From positions 1 to 64,000 of the forward strand of contig NZ_JANFNY010000007.1 in the NCBI RefSeq assembly GCF_024437745.1: 64,000 nucleotides of DNA, written 5' to 3'. Position 1 is the stretch's first letter, and each line of letters opens with the position of its first letter. Source of the stretch: Roseomonas sp. GC11 (lineage in GTDB: Bacteria; Pseudomonadota; Alphaproteobacteria; Acetobacterales; Acetobacteraceae). Positions 15,222 to 23,427 of this stretch are shown piece by piece. The notes beneath the pieces are model-generated. The model did not search any database, was not told where the DNA came from, and saw only the letters and a program-made list of their open reading frames with translations. The position numbers and the translations under genes were made by a program.

Positions 15222-16279
15222 GCGGTGTGCTGCGGATGGAGCCGATGGCGCTGGAGGCGCTGGTGGCCGGGATCTTCCGCCATGCCGGCGTGGCTGAGGG
15301 CGATGCGCTCTTCTGGGCGCGCAGCCTTGTCACGGCCAATCTGCGCGGGGTGGACAGCCATGGTGTCCTGCGCGTGCCGCGCTACCTGGAATGGCTGGCC
15401 TCGGGCGAGATCAAGGCGCGGCCGGAGATGCGCCTGCTGCGCGAGAGTGGCGCGATCGCCCTGCTGGATGCGGACCGCGCCCCAGGCCCGGTTGGCATGG
15501 CGCGGGCGATGGAGATCGCCATCGCCCGCGCGCGGGAGGTGCATGTCGGCTGGTGCGTGGCGCGCGATATCACCCATGCCGGCGCGGTGGGGCAATATGT
15601 GCTGCAGGCAGCGGAAGCCGGCATGGTGGGGCTGGTGATGACAGCCTCCGGGCCGCTGATGGCCTATCACGGCAGCCAGGGGCCGGTGGTCTCGACCAAC
15701 CCCATCGCCATCGGCATCCCGGCGCGCGACCGCCCGCCGCTGGTGCTCGACATGGCGACGGCGACGGTGGCGCTGGGCAAGATCCAGCAGGCGCGGCAGT
15801 CCGGCCGCCCGGTACCGGAGGGCTGGGGGGTGGATGCGCAGGGCCTGCCCACCACCGATGCTGCCGCCATTGCCACGCTGCTGCCGATGGCGGGCGCCAA
15901 GGGCTCCGGCCTGTCGCTGATGATCGAGTGTCTGGCGAGCCTTGTGGCGGGGAATCCGGTGCTGGCGCCGGCGCTGTCGGGACGGAAGGGCACGCGGATG
16001 AATGGCACGGCCGTGGCGCTTGACGTCACCGCCTTTGGCGAACCCGGTGCTTTCGCGGCGGAAGTGGATGCACTGGCTGAGGTCGTTCTGGCGCAACCGC
16101 CCGCACCCGGCGTGGAGCGGCTGCTGCTGCCTGGGGAACGCGGTGATGTCGTGCGCGTCCTGCGCCAGGAGGAAGGCATTCCGCTGCCTGCCGCAGTCTG
16201 GAAGCAACTGGCTGCTGCTGCTGCCGCCGCCGGGCTTGCCATGCCGGAACCGCTGCCTGGGCAGGGTGTGTTATCCTGA
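15218..16279 (+). CDS. Malate/L-lactate dehydrogenase (Ldh_2/YlbC-type) family oxidoreductase
   Basis: A 353-residue NAD(P)-dependent 2-hydroxyacid dehydrogenase of the Ldh_2 family, which includes malate, sulfolactate, ureidoglycolate and delta-1-piperideine-2-carboxylate enzymes. The motifs are RGVDSHGVLR near the N terminus, the STNPIAIGIPA loop, LDMATATVALGKI and MAGAKGSGLSLMIE. The GTG at 15218 is used; the in-frame ATG at 15236 is an alternative. It follows the Bug gene and precedes a VOC dioxygenase, so it may oxidise a hydroxyacid made in, or entering, the same pathway. Confidence 0.85.
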   Translation: MSGVLRMEPMALEALVAGIFRHAGVAEGDALFWARSLVTANLRGVDSHGVLRVPRYLEWLASGEIKARPEMRLLRESGAIALLDADRAPGPVGMARAMEIAIARAREVHVGWCVARDITHAGAVGQYVLQAAEAGMVGLVMTASGPLMAYHGSQGPVVSTNPIAIGIPARDRPPLVLDMATATVALGKIQQARQSGRPVPEGWGVDAQGLPTTDAAAIATLLPMAGAKGSGLSLMIECLASLVAGNPVLAPALSGRKGTRMNGTAVALDVTAFGEPGAFAAEVDALAEVVLAQPPAPGVERLLLPGERGDVVRVLRQEEGIPLPAAVWKQLAAAAAAAGLAMPEPLPGQGVLS

Positions 16280-16323
16280 CGACGAGAATTTAAATCCAGA
16301 ACCAAAATCCGGGAGAGAAAATC

Positions 16324-17226
16324 ATGACGCATCTCGTCCATGCCATCGGGCATCTGAAACTCAACGTGACCGATCCGGACGCCGTGATCGCGGAAGCCAC
16401 GGATATTCTCGGCCTGCATGTGACGCGCCGCGAGGTGGGGCAGACCTGGCTCAGCTCAAATGGGCGTGCCGTTGAACTGGTGCTGCTACACGCGGCGGAG
16501 AATGCCGCGCATACGGTCGGCCTTGAGGCGCTGACCGTCGATGCGGTCCGCGCGGCGGAGGCGCGCGTGGCCGCCGCCGGTTGCCGCATCCTCTCGACGG
16601 AACCGAGTCTTGAAGGCGTCGCCGCTGGAGTCACATTCGCCACGCCTGAAGGCCTACGCTTCGAAATTCATACGCCCATCCGCGATGAACTCTATGGCCG
16701 CCGCCATGCCAGCACGGGTGTTGGGCCCAACCGGATGGACCACATCAATGTCATGTCGCCCGACCCGGTGGCCACGCGGCGGCAGCTTGAGGCCATTGGC
16801 GGGCTGAAGCTGTCGGAGCGGCTGGTGGATGACAGCCTGAGCTGGATGTATGGCGGCAACCGCCAGCATCACATCCTGGGGTTGGTGAAGGGCGTGGTCG
16901 GTCTGCACCACTATTCCTTCGAGTTCCTCGAATTCAACCAGTATCTGCGCCTGGGTGACACGCTGGACCGCTTCGGCAAGCAGATGGTCTGGGGCCCTGG
17001 CCGTCATCGCCCTGGCGATAACACCTATGCCTACTACACGGATTCCAGCGGTGCGATGATCGAATGCGCGAGTGCCATGGCCGTCATCGCCGATGACGAG
17101 GCCTTCACGCCGAATGTCATCACCCAGCTCGAGAGGCCAGGCAATGTGCGCGTCATGAATGTCTGGGGCACGCCGGCGCCGCTGGAATGGCGGACGCACC
17201 ACTTCCCCTTTGCCACCATTTCCTGA
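16324..17226 (+). CDS. VOC family extradiol dioxygenase-like protein
   Basis: A 300-residue protein with two vicinal-oxygen-chelate modules (about residues 5-120 and 138-255), the architecture of type I extradiol ring-cleavage dioxygenases. The C-terminal module keeps candidate metal ligands: a His in MDHINV, a His in GLHHYSFE and a Glu in AMIECAS. With Fe(II) or Mn(II) it would open a catecholic ring between or next to the hydroxyls. The next gene is an alpha/beta hydrolase, the usual partner that cleaves the ring-fission product. Confidence 0.83.
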   Translation: MTHLVHAIGHLKLNVTDPDAVIAEATDILGLHVTRREVGQTWLSSNGRAVELVLLHAAENAAHTVGLEALTVDAVRAAEARVAAAGCRILSTEPSLEGVAAGVTFATPEGLRFEIHTPIRDELYGRRHASTGVGPNRMDHINVMSPDPVATRRQLEAIGGLKLSERLVDDSLSWMYGGNRQHHILGLVKGVVGLHHYSFEFLEFNQYLRLGDTLDRFGKQMVWGPGRHRPGDNTYAYYTDSSGAMIECASAMAVIADDEAFTPNVITQLERPGNVRVMNVWGTPAPLEWRTHHFPFATIS

Positions 17227-17248
17227 GCCTGAGAAAGGAGCAAGATCG

Positions 17249-18121
17249 ATGCAGGAAAAACTGACCTTCCTTTCGGATGGCCTGAAGATTTCGGCCGTGC
17301 TGCATGTCCCGGACAGCCGAAAGCCAGGGCAGAAGCTGCCCGCCTTCATCGTGCTGCATGGTTTCGTGGGATCCAAGGACGAATCCCATGCCGAGATCCA
17401 GGCACAGATGATGGAGGAGTTCGGCTATGTCGCGCTGCGCTTCGACTTCCGCTGCTGTGGGGAGAGCGAGGGCGAGCGTGCACAGGTGCGCTGTTTCGAC
17501 CAGGTGGCCGATGCCAAGAACGCGATGACCTTCCTCGCCCAGCGCGAGGAGGTCGATCCGGCGCGGATTGGTGTTGTGGGCCACAGCTTCGGCGCGGCGG
17601 TCGCGGTCTATGCCGCCGGGGTGGACCAGCGCTTCGCCTGCGTCATTTCCTCCTGTGGATGGGGCGATGGAGAGCGCAAATTCCGTGGCCAGCACCCGAC
17701 GCCCGAAGCCTGGGCCCGTTTCACCGGGCTTTTGGAGGAAGGGCGCCGGCACAAGCAGGAGACAGGGCAGAGCAAATGGATTTCGCGATTCGATGCCGTG
17801 CCGATTCCCGAGGCGCTGCGCAAAAATCTTTCCCCGAAGGCGATCCTGGAAATTCCGGTGGAAACCGCGCTCAGCATGTACAATTTCCGGGCGGAGGATG
17901 TGGTGGCCGATATCGCGCCCCGGCCGATCCTGTTTTTCCACACCGCCAATGACGGCATCACGCCGACCGAACAATCCATCCGGCTCTTCGAGAAGGCGGC
18001 GCAGCCGGCGGAGTTGATGCTGGTGACGGGAACCTCGCACTTCCCCCTGTCGCGGGACGATGCGCCGCGCACCAAGGCCCTGATCAAGGGATGGCTGGAC
18101 AAGTTTTTCCCAGTGCCCTGA
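17249..18121 (+). CDS. Alpha/beta hydrolase
   Basis: A 290-residue alpha/beta hydrolase. The nucleophile elbow GHSFG places Ser113; the oxyanion segment is VLHGFVGS at residues 35-42. The acid is probably the Asp in ANDGITP and the histidine the one in GTSHFPLS near the C terminus. The ATG at 17249 has AAAGGAG 8 nt upstream; longer starts run into the dioxygenase gene. By position it should hydrolyse the product of the dioxygenase (C-C or ester bond), ending a GntR-controlled operon. The family is too broad for a substrate call. Confidence 0.87.
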   Translation: MQEKLTFLSDGLKISAVLHVPDSRKPGQKLPAFIVLHGFVGSKDESHAEIQAQMMEEFGYVALRFDFRCCGESEGERAQVRCFDQVADAKNAMTFLAQREEVDPARIGVVGHSFGAAVAVYAAGVDQRFACVISSCGWGDGERKFRGQHPTPEAWARFTGLLEEGRRHKQETGQSKWISRFDAVPIPEALRKNLSPKAILEIPVETALSMYNFRAEDVVADIAPRPILFFHTANDGITPTEQSIRLFEKAAQPAELMLVTGTSHFPLSRDDAPRTKALIKGWLDKFFPVP

Positions 18122-18144
18122 GGATGCGGCGTGGTGCCCCTCGC

Positions 18145-19068
18145 TTACTCGTTCAGCCCGCAGCCTGGGTAGGGATGCTCCTTCATCCAGTGCTGCGCGA
18201 TGTCCAGGCGCCGCGTCACCCAGACCCCCGCATGCTTCTGGATATGGTCCAGCAGACGGGCCAGGCCGGCAGCCCGTGCGGGGTGGCCGATCAGCCGCAT
18301 ATGCAGGCCGATGGACATCATCTTCGGCGTGCGGGCGCCTTCGGCATAGAGCATGTCAAAGGCATCGCGGATGAAGGAAAACCATTGGTCTGAGGTGCCA
18401 ATGGCACCGGCATATTTCCCATCATTGTTGGTGAGGGAATAAGGGATGACGAGGTGCGGCCTGCCCTCCACCGTTACCCACCAGGGCAGTTCATCGGCGT
18501 AGGAATCGCTGTCATAGAGGAAGCCACCTTCCTCGGCGACGAGGCGGCGCGTGTTCACACTGGGCCCATAGCGGCAATACCAGCCGAGCGGGCGGTTGCC
18601 GATGGTGCGGCGGAGCGACTCCACGGCGAGGCGGATATGTTCGCGCTCCTGCTCCTCGCTCAGCTCGAAATGCTTCACCCAGCGCCAGCCGTGGCAGCAG
18701 ACATCGAAGCCACTGTCACGGATGGCGGCGGCGGCCTCCGGGTTGCGCTCCAGCGCCAGGGCGCAGCCGAAGACCGTCATCGGCAGGCCACGTTCCTGGA
18801 ACAGCCGCATCAGCCGCCAGAAGCCAACGCGGCTGCCATATTCGAACATGCTTTCGGCGGCGAGGTCGCGTCCGCGTGGAATATGGGCCAGGCCCGGCGC
18901 CTCGGTGAGGCCATGCTCGCTATAGCCCTCGCCATCCTGTACCGAGGGTTCCGAGCCTTCCTCGTAGTTCATGACGAAATTGACGGCAAGGCGTGCCCCG
19001 CCCGGCCAGCGCGGATCGGGCGGATTGGCACCGTAGCCGATGAAATCGCGCGTCACGGTATAGCGCAT
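18145..19068 (-). CDS. puuE: Allantoinase PuuE (polysaccharide deacetylase fold)
   Basis: A 307-residue NodB-fold hydrolase with the signature of bacterial PuuE allantoinases: YTVTRDFIGYGANPP at the N terminus, then WPGGARLAVNFVMNYEEGSEPS. The family opens the allantoin ring to allantoate without the usual metal-binding triad. It is the last gene of a six-gene minus-strand operon, 11 bp after ureidoglycolate lyase. That pairing supports a ureide role. No allantoate amidohydrolase or allantoicase is in the window, so intermediate steps must be encoded elsewhere. Confidence 0.88.
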   Translation of the reverse strand: MRYTVTRDFIGYGANPPDPRWPGGARLAVNFVMNYEEGSEPSVQDGEGYSEHGLTEAPGLAHIPRGRDLAAESMFEYGSRVGFWRLMRLFQERGLPMTVFGCALALERNPEAAAAIRDSGFDVCCHGWRWVKHFELSEEQEREHIRLAVESLRRTIGNRPLGWYCRYGPSVNTRRLVAEEGGFLYDSDSYADELPWWVTVEGRPHLVIPYSLTNNDGKYAGAIGTSDQWFSFIRDAFDMLYAEGARTPKMMSIGLHMRLIGHPARAAGLARLLDHIQKHAGVWVTRRLDIAQHWMKEHPYPGCGLNE

Positions 19069-19079
19069 GCGCGGACTCC

Positions 19080-19556
19080 TCAGCCGGGATCGAGCAGGAA
19101 GGGCGTCACGGAAAAGAATTCCTCATCCGTTGCCGTGCCATCGCGCCACATCATGATGGCGAAGCGGGCCGGTGTATCGAAGACCGTCAGCGGATGGTGC
19201 CAGACATTGGTGCCGTAGGTGACACCCTGGCCGGGGCCGGCGATGAAGGCCTGCGCCCGCGCCATGTCTGGCCCGCCGGTTTCCGCATGCGGTGCCACCA
19301 GCACCAGCCAGCGCGCGGCGCCGAGCGGCACGAAACTCTGCGAGGAAAATTCATGCCGCTCCATCTGCTGCACGCGCAGCGGCCCGGGCGGGTGTGGCTC
19401 CTTCATCGCCAGGGAGAGGCTGGGCCATGCGCCCGGCCGCAGCGTGGCGAGGCCGCGTTCGTAGTAGAGGCGGCCAGGCTCCGCCGGGACCTCCAGGACC
19501 TCGCCATAGGGCGCGAAAGCCTCGGCCGTCAGCGGGCGGGCGTGCAGCATTGTCAT
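19080..19556 (-). CDS. allA: Ureidoglycolate lyase
   Basis: A 158-residue cupin-fold protein of the AllA family, the usual length. It converts ureidoglycolate to glyoxylate and urea. Seen features are the N-terminal PLTAEAFAPYGEVLE segment, FVPLGAARWLVLVAP, the AFIAGPGQGVTYGTNVWHHPL loop with its paired histidines, and a final MMWRDG strand. Its ATG overlaps the stop of the ABC permease gene by 4 bp, tying ureide catabolism to the transporter. PuuE follows. Confidence 0.9.
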   Translation of the reverse strand: MTMLHARPLTAEAFAPYGEVLEVPAEPGRLYYERGLATLRPGAWPSLSLAMKEPHPPGPLRVQQMERHEFSSQSFVPLGAARWLVLVAPHAETGGPDMARAQAFIAGPGQGVTYGTNVWHHPLTVFDTPARFAIMMWRDGTATDEEFFSVTPFLLDPG

Positions 19557-20371
19557 CCAGCCATCCTTCGGACCAGCCCCACGGCGCGGTCCATCACCAG
19601 CAACAGCAGGAAGGCCACCGCCACCAGCACGCCCGAGGCGGCGGCGACGCGGACATCCAGCGCGGTTTCCATCATCCCCCAGAGGCGGATGGGCAGCATG
19701 TCGGTCTCGGCCGAGGAGAGGAAGAGCGAGACCGGCACATTGTCGAGCGAGGAAATAAAGGCCAGGAAGGCCCCCGAGGCGAGGCCCGGCAGGATGAGCG
19801 GCAGCACCACGCGGCGGAAGCCGCGCCAGGGCGAGGCTCCGAGGATGGCGCTGCTCTCCAGAAGGGCGGGGTCCAGGCCGGCGGCGGAGGCGCCCACCGT
19901 GCGCAGCGCGAAGGGCGTGGCGATCATCGCATGGCCGGCCACCAGCAGCGCGAAGGAAGGCGGCTGGCGCAGCCAGGAGAAGAACATTAGCGCCGCGAGG
20001 CCGAAGGCGATGCCAGGCAGCACCAGCGGTGCCAGGAAGGCGCCTTCCGCGAAGCGCGCCCAGGCAGCGCGGGAGCGCGCGATGGCCAGCGCCGCGCCCG
20101 TGGCCAGGGCGGTGGAGAGCAGCGCCGTGCAGGCGGCGACCAGTAGCGAATTGCCCGCGGCCTTGTGGATCTGCGCCGAACGCAGCGGATCGAAAAGTTC
20201 CGCATACCAGCGCAGCGTCAGCCCCGGCGGCGGAAAGCGCAGCGCCTGGGAGGTGGTGAAGGAGGTGAGCAGCACGATCAGCACCGGCCCCACGAGGACG
20301 AGCAGGGCCAGCAAGGCCAGGGCCAGGAGGAGCAGCGCCAGCGCGCGGTCGGAGGCGCCGAACCTATGCAT
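19553..20371 (-). CDS. ABC transporter permease, PotC type
   Basis: A 272-residue inner-membrane permease with about six hydrophobic segments and the EAA loop SSAILGASPWRGFRRVVLPL typical of spermidine/putrescine-type importers. The N terminus is a membrane segment, LALLLLALALLALLVLVGPVLI. It overlaps the other permease gene by 8 bp and allA by 4 bp. It should form the heterodimeric channel with the product of 20364-21194. The linked enzymes suggest a ureide such as allantoin or allantoate instead of a polyamine. Confidence 0.9.
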   Translation of the reverse strand: MHRFGASDRALALLLLALALLALLVLVGPVLIVLLTSFTTSQALRFPPPGLTLRWYAELFDPLRSAQIHKAAGNSLLVAACTALLSTALATGAALAIARSRAAWARFAEGAFLAPLVLPGIAFGLAALMFFSWLRQPPSFALLVAGHAMIATPFALRTVGASAAGLDPALLESSAILGASPWRGFRRVVLPLILPGLASGAFLAFISSLDNVPVSLFLSSAETDMLPIRLWGMMETALDVRVAAASGVLVAVAFLLLLVMDRAVGLVRRMAG

Positions 20372-21194
20372 GCGCCGCTCTCCGCCCGAGCAGGGAGAGC
20401 GCCGCGGCGACCGTCAGCACCGAGCCCATCAGCGTCAGCGCCAGCGCCGCGGCCAGGGGCCAGTTGAACACCACCATGGCCTGCTGCCAGACCAGCATCG
20501 GCAGATAGGCCAGCCGTCCACCGCCGATGACGGATTGCGAGATGAAGGCGGTGGAGGCACTGGCGAAGACCAGCGTGCAGCCGGCCAGCAGCCCCGGCAT
20601 GGCCATGGGCAGCACCACCCGCCGCAGCGTGCGCGCGAGCGAGGCGCCGAGCGCGGCCGAGGCATCGAGCAGGGCCGGGTCGATCCGCCCCAGCGCGGAG
20701 ATCAGCGGCAGCAGCATCAGCGGCATCTCGATCTGCGTCAGCGCCAGGATCAGGCCATGTTCCGTCTGCAGCAGCGGGATGGGGGCGCTGATGGCGCCCG
20801 TGGCCAGCAGAGCGCCGTTGATGACGCCCTCCCGCCCCAGGATGACGATCCAGGCGAAGGTCCGCACCACCACGGAGGTGAGCAGCGGCAGCACGGCGGC
20901 GATGAGGATGAGGCGCTTCACCACCGGCCCCGCCACCAGATGCAGCAGCGCCAGCGGCACCGCCAGCAGCAGCGTGGCGAGCACCGCCAGGGCGCCGAGG
21001 CGCAGCGTGTTCAGCAGTGCCTGGCGGTGGAAGGCATCGCCCAGCACATCGGCCCAGGCGGCGGGGCTGAAGGCGGTGAGGTTTTCATCCGTGGCGAAGG
21101 AGGTCGCCGCCAGCAGCAGCAGCGGCGCCAGGAAAAAGGCGGCCTGCGCCAGGGCGAGCGGCAGCGCCAGCCGCCACGCGCCCTGTTCGCTCAC
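20364..21194 (-). CDS. ABC transporter permease, PotB type
   Basis: A 276-residue permease with about six membrane segments. The first is LALAQAAFFLAPLLLLAATSF, and the EAA loop reads ASAALGASLARTLRRVVLPM. It is the channel partner of the PotC-type permease. Start and stop overlap both neighbours (4 bp with the binding protein gene, 8 bp with the next permease), so the genes are made as one transcript with coupled translation. Confidence 0.9.
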   Translation of the reverse strand: MSEQGAWRLALPLALAQAAFFLAPLLLLAATSFATDENLTAFSPAAWADVLGDAFHRQALLNTLRLGALAVLATLLLAVPLALLHLVAGPVVKRLILIAAVLPLLTSVVVRTFAWIVILGREGVINGALLATGAISAPIPLLQTEHGLILALTQIEMPLMLLPLISALGRIDPALLDASAALGASLARTLRRVVLPMAMPGLLAGCTLVFASASTAFISQSVIGGGRLAYLPMLVWQQAMVVFNWPLAAALALTLMGSVLTVAAALSLLGRRAAHA

Positions 21195-22219
21195 TTCGCC
21201 ATCTCGCGGTTGAAGCGGTCGATCCAGCGCGGGCGCTGCGGGTTGATCTTCGTCCAGTCATGCGTGACGAAATTCTTCAGGTCGTCGATGGACTTCATCG
21301 GCACATCGGCGCCCGGCGTCACGCCGGTGTTGACTGGCACGAAGAAATAAGGCGCCTGGGAGAGGGCAGCCTGCACCGGCGTGCTGATCATGGTGTCGAT
21401 ATACTGGTAGGCGGCCTCGATGTTCCGGCTGCCTTTCGCGATGTGCATGGTGGTGCCGAAGGCTGCCGCGCCCGTCTCTGGCACAGCGAATTCGATGTCC
21501 ACACCACGCGACTTCAGCAGCGTCACCGTGTAGGTGTTGGTGTACATGATGTCGATCTGCCCCTGCTGGAACAGGCCCGGCATCGCCGCGGGCTGTGCCA
21601 CGGCCGGCACCAGCGGCAGGATTTTTCTCAGTTCGGTGAAGAGGGGTTCCATATCCTCCGCCGAGCCGCCGACGGTCTTGGCCATCTCGATCAGGGAGAT
21701 GGTGCCGAAGGTGGTGCCGAAGCCGGTGAGGCCGAGATGCTTCGCGAAATCGGGCTTGAACAGGTCGCGCCAGCCGGCGGGCCTGGCCACCTTCTTCGGG
21801 TTATAGGCGATGCCCACCACCTGCGCCGCAACACCCGCCCCGGCCTCATCCGCATAGCCGGCCGGCAGCCTGTCGCGGTTGCTCAGGCGCGTGGGGTCGA
21901 AGGGCTCGAACAGCTTCAGCTCGATGCCGCTGACGCGCGGGCCGGGGTCCAGCACGAAGACATCGAAGGGCGCCACGCCGCGCGCGGCGCGGGCCTTGGC
22001 GATCTGGTCCACGGCGAAGAGCGGCTCGAAGGCCACCTCCACGCCATGCGCCTGCTTCAGCGCCGGCGCGAGCACGCCGCGCAGGGCTTCGTCCCAGCCG
22101 CCGGGATAGACGGCGGCGGTCATGCTGCCGGCGGCCTCTGCCGGGCGGAAGGGCAGGGCGGCGGCACCCAGCGAGCCGAGGGCGGCACCCATCAGGCGGC
22201 GGCGCGTGAAGGCGGTCAT
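21191..22219 (-). CDS. ABC transporter substrate-binding protein, PotD/FbpA type
   Basis: A 342-residue periplasmic binding protein of the SBP_bac_8/PotD class. The leader has TRRRLMGAALGSLGAAAL and ends near FRPAEA. The mature protein has the AVYPGGWDEALRGVL opening and the MYTNTYTVTLLKSRG segment typical of this class. It captures the solute for the two permeases and ATPase of the same operon. With allA and puuE downstream, a ureide or a related amide is a reasonable guess; polyamine or iron is the formal family default. Confidence 0.88.
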   Translation of the reverse strand: MTAFTRRRLMGAALGSLGAAALPFRPAEAAGSMTAAVYPGGWDEALRGVLAPALKQAHGVEVAFEPLFAVDQIAKARAARGVAPFDVFVLDPGPRVSGIELKLFEPFDPTRLSNRDRLPAGYADEAGAGVAAQVVGIAYNPKKVARPAGWRDLFKPDFAKHLGLTGFGTTFGTISLIEMAKTVGGSAEDMEPLFTELRKILPLVPAVAQPAAMPGLFQQGQIDIMYTNTYTVTLLKSRGVDIEFAVPETGAAAFGTTMHIAKGSRNIEAAYQYIDTMISTPVQAALSQAPYFFVPVNTGVTPGADVPMKSIDDLKNFVTHDWTKINPQRPRWIDRFNREMAK

Positions 22220-23343
22220 GCTTCGTCTCCGGCAGGGAAGAGGGCAGGGCGGGCGGTGGGCAGCAGCGCGACGCGCACGGGGCCGGGCGGCGGCGGGGCG
22301 CCCTGGCGCGCGGCGTGCAGCTTCATCTCGGTGGCGCCGGCCTCGACATCATGCACCAGCGCCGGGCCGATCGGCAGGGAGAGGCGCAGCCGCGCCGGCC
22401 AGCTCTCCGGGGTTTCCATGGCGGCGTCGCACAGCACCAGATGCTCGGGCCGGGCACAGACCAGGACGCGTTCCCCCACTGCGAAGCCGCGCGCGCCGGG
22501 CAGCAGGATGCTGGCGCCGACATCGAGCCGGATGCGGTATTCCGCGCCCTGCCGCGCCTCCACCCGGCCATGCAGCCGGTTGCTGGTGCCGACGAAGCCG
22601 GCGACGAAGGGGCTGGCCGGCGCGTCATACACCGTGGCGGGGGCGGCGACCTGCTCCACCCGGCCGCTGCGCATCACCGCCATGCGGTCGGCCATGCTCA
22701 TCGCCTCGTCCTGGTCATGGGTGACGAGCACGGTGGTGACGCCGAAGCGCCGCTGGATGCGCTTGATCTCCATCTGCAGGTCCAGCCGCAGCGCGCGGTC
22801 CAGCGCGGCGAAGGGCTCGTCCAGCAGCAGGATGGCGGGTTCGATGGCGAGGGCGCGCGCCAGGGCCACGCGCTGCTGCTGCCCGCCCGAGAGGGCGGCG
22901 GGGCGGCGCTGCGCATAGGCTTCCATCCGCACGGCGGCCAGCGCTGCCTCGACGCGGCGCTGGATCTCGGCGCGCGGGCGGCGGCGCGCCTCCAGCCCAT
23001 AGGCGACATTTTCCGCCGCCGTCATATGCGGGAAGAGCGCGTAGGACTGGAAGACGATGCCGACACCGCGCCGCCCGGGCGGCAGATGCTGCACCGGGGC
23101 GCCATCCACCAGCACCTGCCCCGCCTCCGGCCGGATGAAGCCGGCGACCGTGCGCAGCAGCGTCGTCTTGCCGCAGCCGGAGGGGCCGAGCAGCGCGAGG
23201 ATTTCCCCGGGCTCGACCGAGAGCGTGACATTCTCGACGGCGATGGACTGGCCATAGCGCACGCGGATGCCATCCATGTCCAGGCGGTGCCCGGAAGGCG
23301 GCGGCGCGGCGGCATGGGAGGCGGGGGCCGGCTGTGTCAGCAT
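22216..23343 (-). CDS. ABC transporter ATPase, PotA type with TOBE domain
   Basis: A 375-residue ATPase. Walker A is GPSGCGKT at residues 53-60, the signature is LSGGQQQRV and Walker B ends LLLDEPF, followed by the VTHDQDEA switch. The last 110 residues form the TOBE-type regulatory domain common in PotA/MalK-like proteins. The ATG at 23343 was chosen because it directly precedes the ATPase fold; the frame is open much further upstream only as a high-GC artefact. It is first in the ureide operon and divergent from the second PuuE-like gene, with 84 bp between them. Confidence 0.9.
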   Translation of the reverse strand: MLTQPAPASHAAAPPPSGHRLDMDGIRVRYGQSIAVENVTLSVEPGEILALLGPSGCGKTTLLRTVAGFIRPEAGQVLVDGAPVQHLPPGRRGVGIVFQSYALFPHMTAAENVAYGLEARRRPRAEIQRRVEAALAAVRMEAYAQRRPAALSGGQQQRVALARALAIEPAILLLDEPFAALDRALRLDLQMEIKRIQRRFGVTTVLVTHDQDEAMSMADRMAVMRSGRVEQVAAPATVYDAPASPFVAGFVGTSNRLHGRVEARQGAEYRIRLDVGASILLPGARGFAVGERVLVCARPEHLVLCDAAMETPESWPARLRLSLPIGPALVHDVEAGATEMKLHAARQGAPPPPGPVRVALLPTARPALFPAGDEA

Positions 23344-23427
23344 TTCTTCCGGTGCAGCAAACACCGTGCCAGGGGGTGCGTGACACTGGCGTGGCCCTTG
23401 CGTGGCATGATGGGAAGGAGTCTCGGC

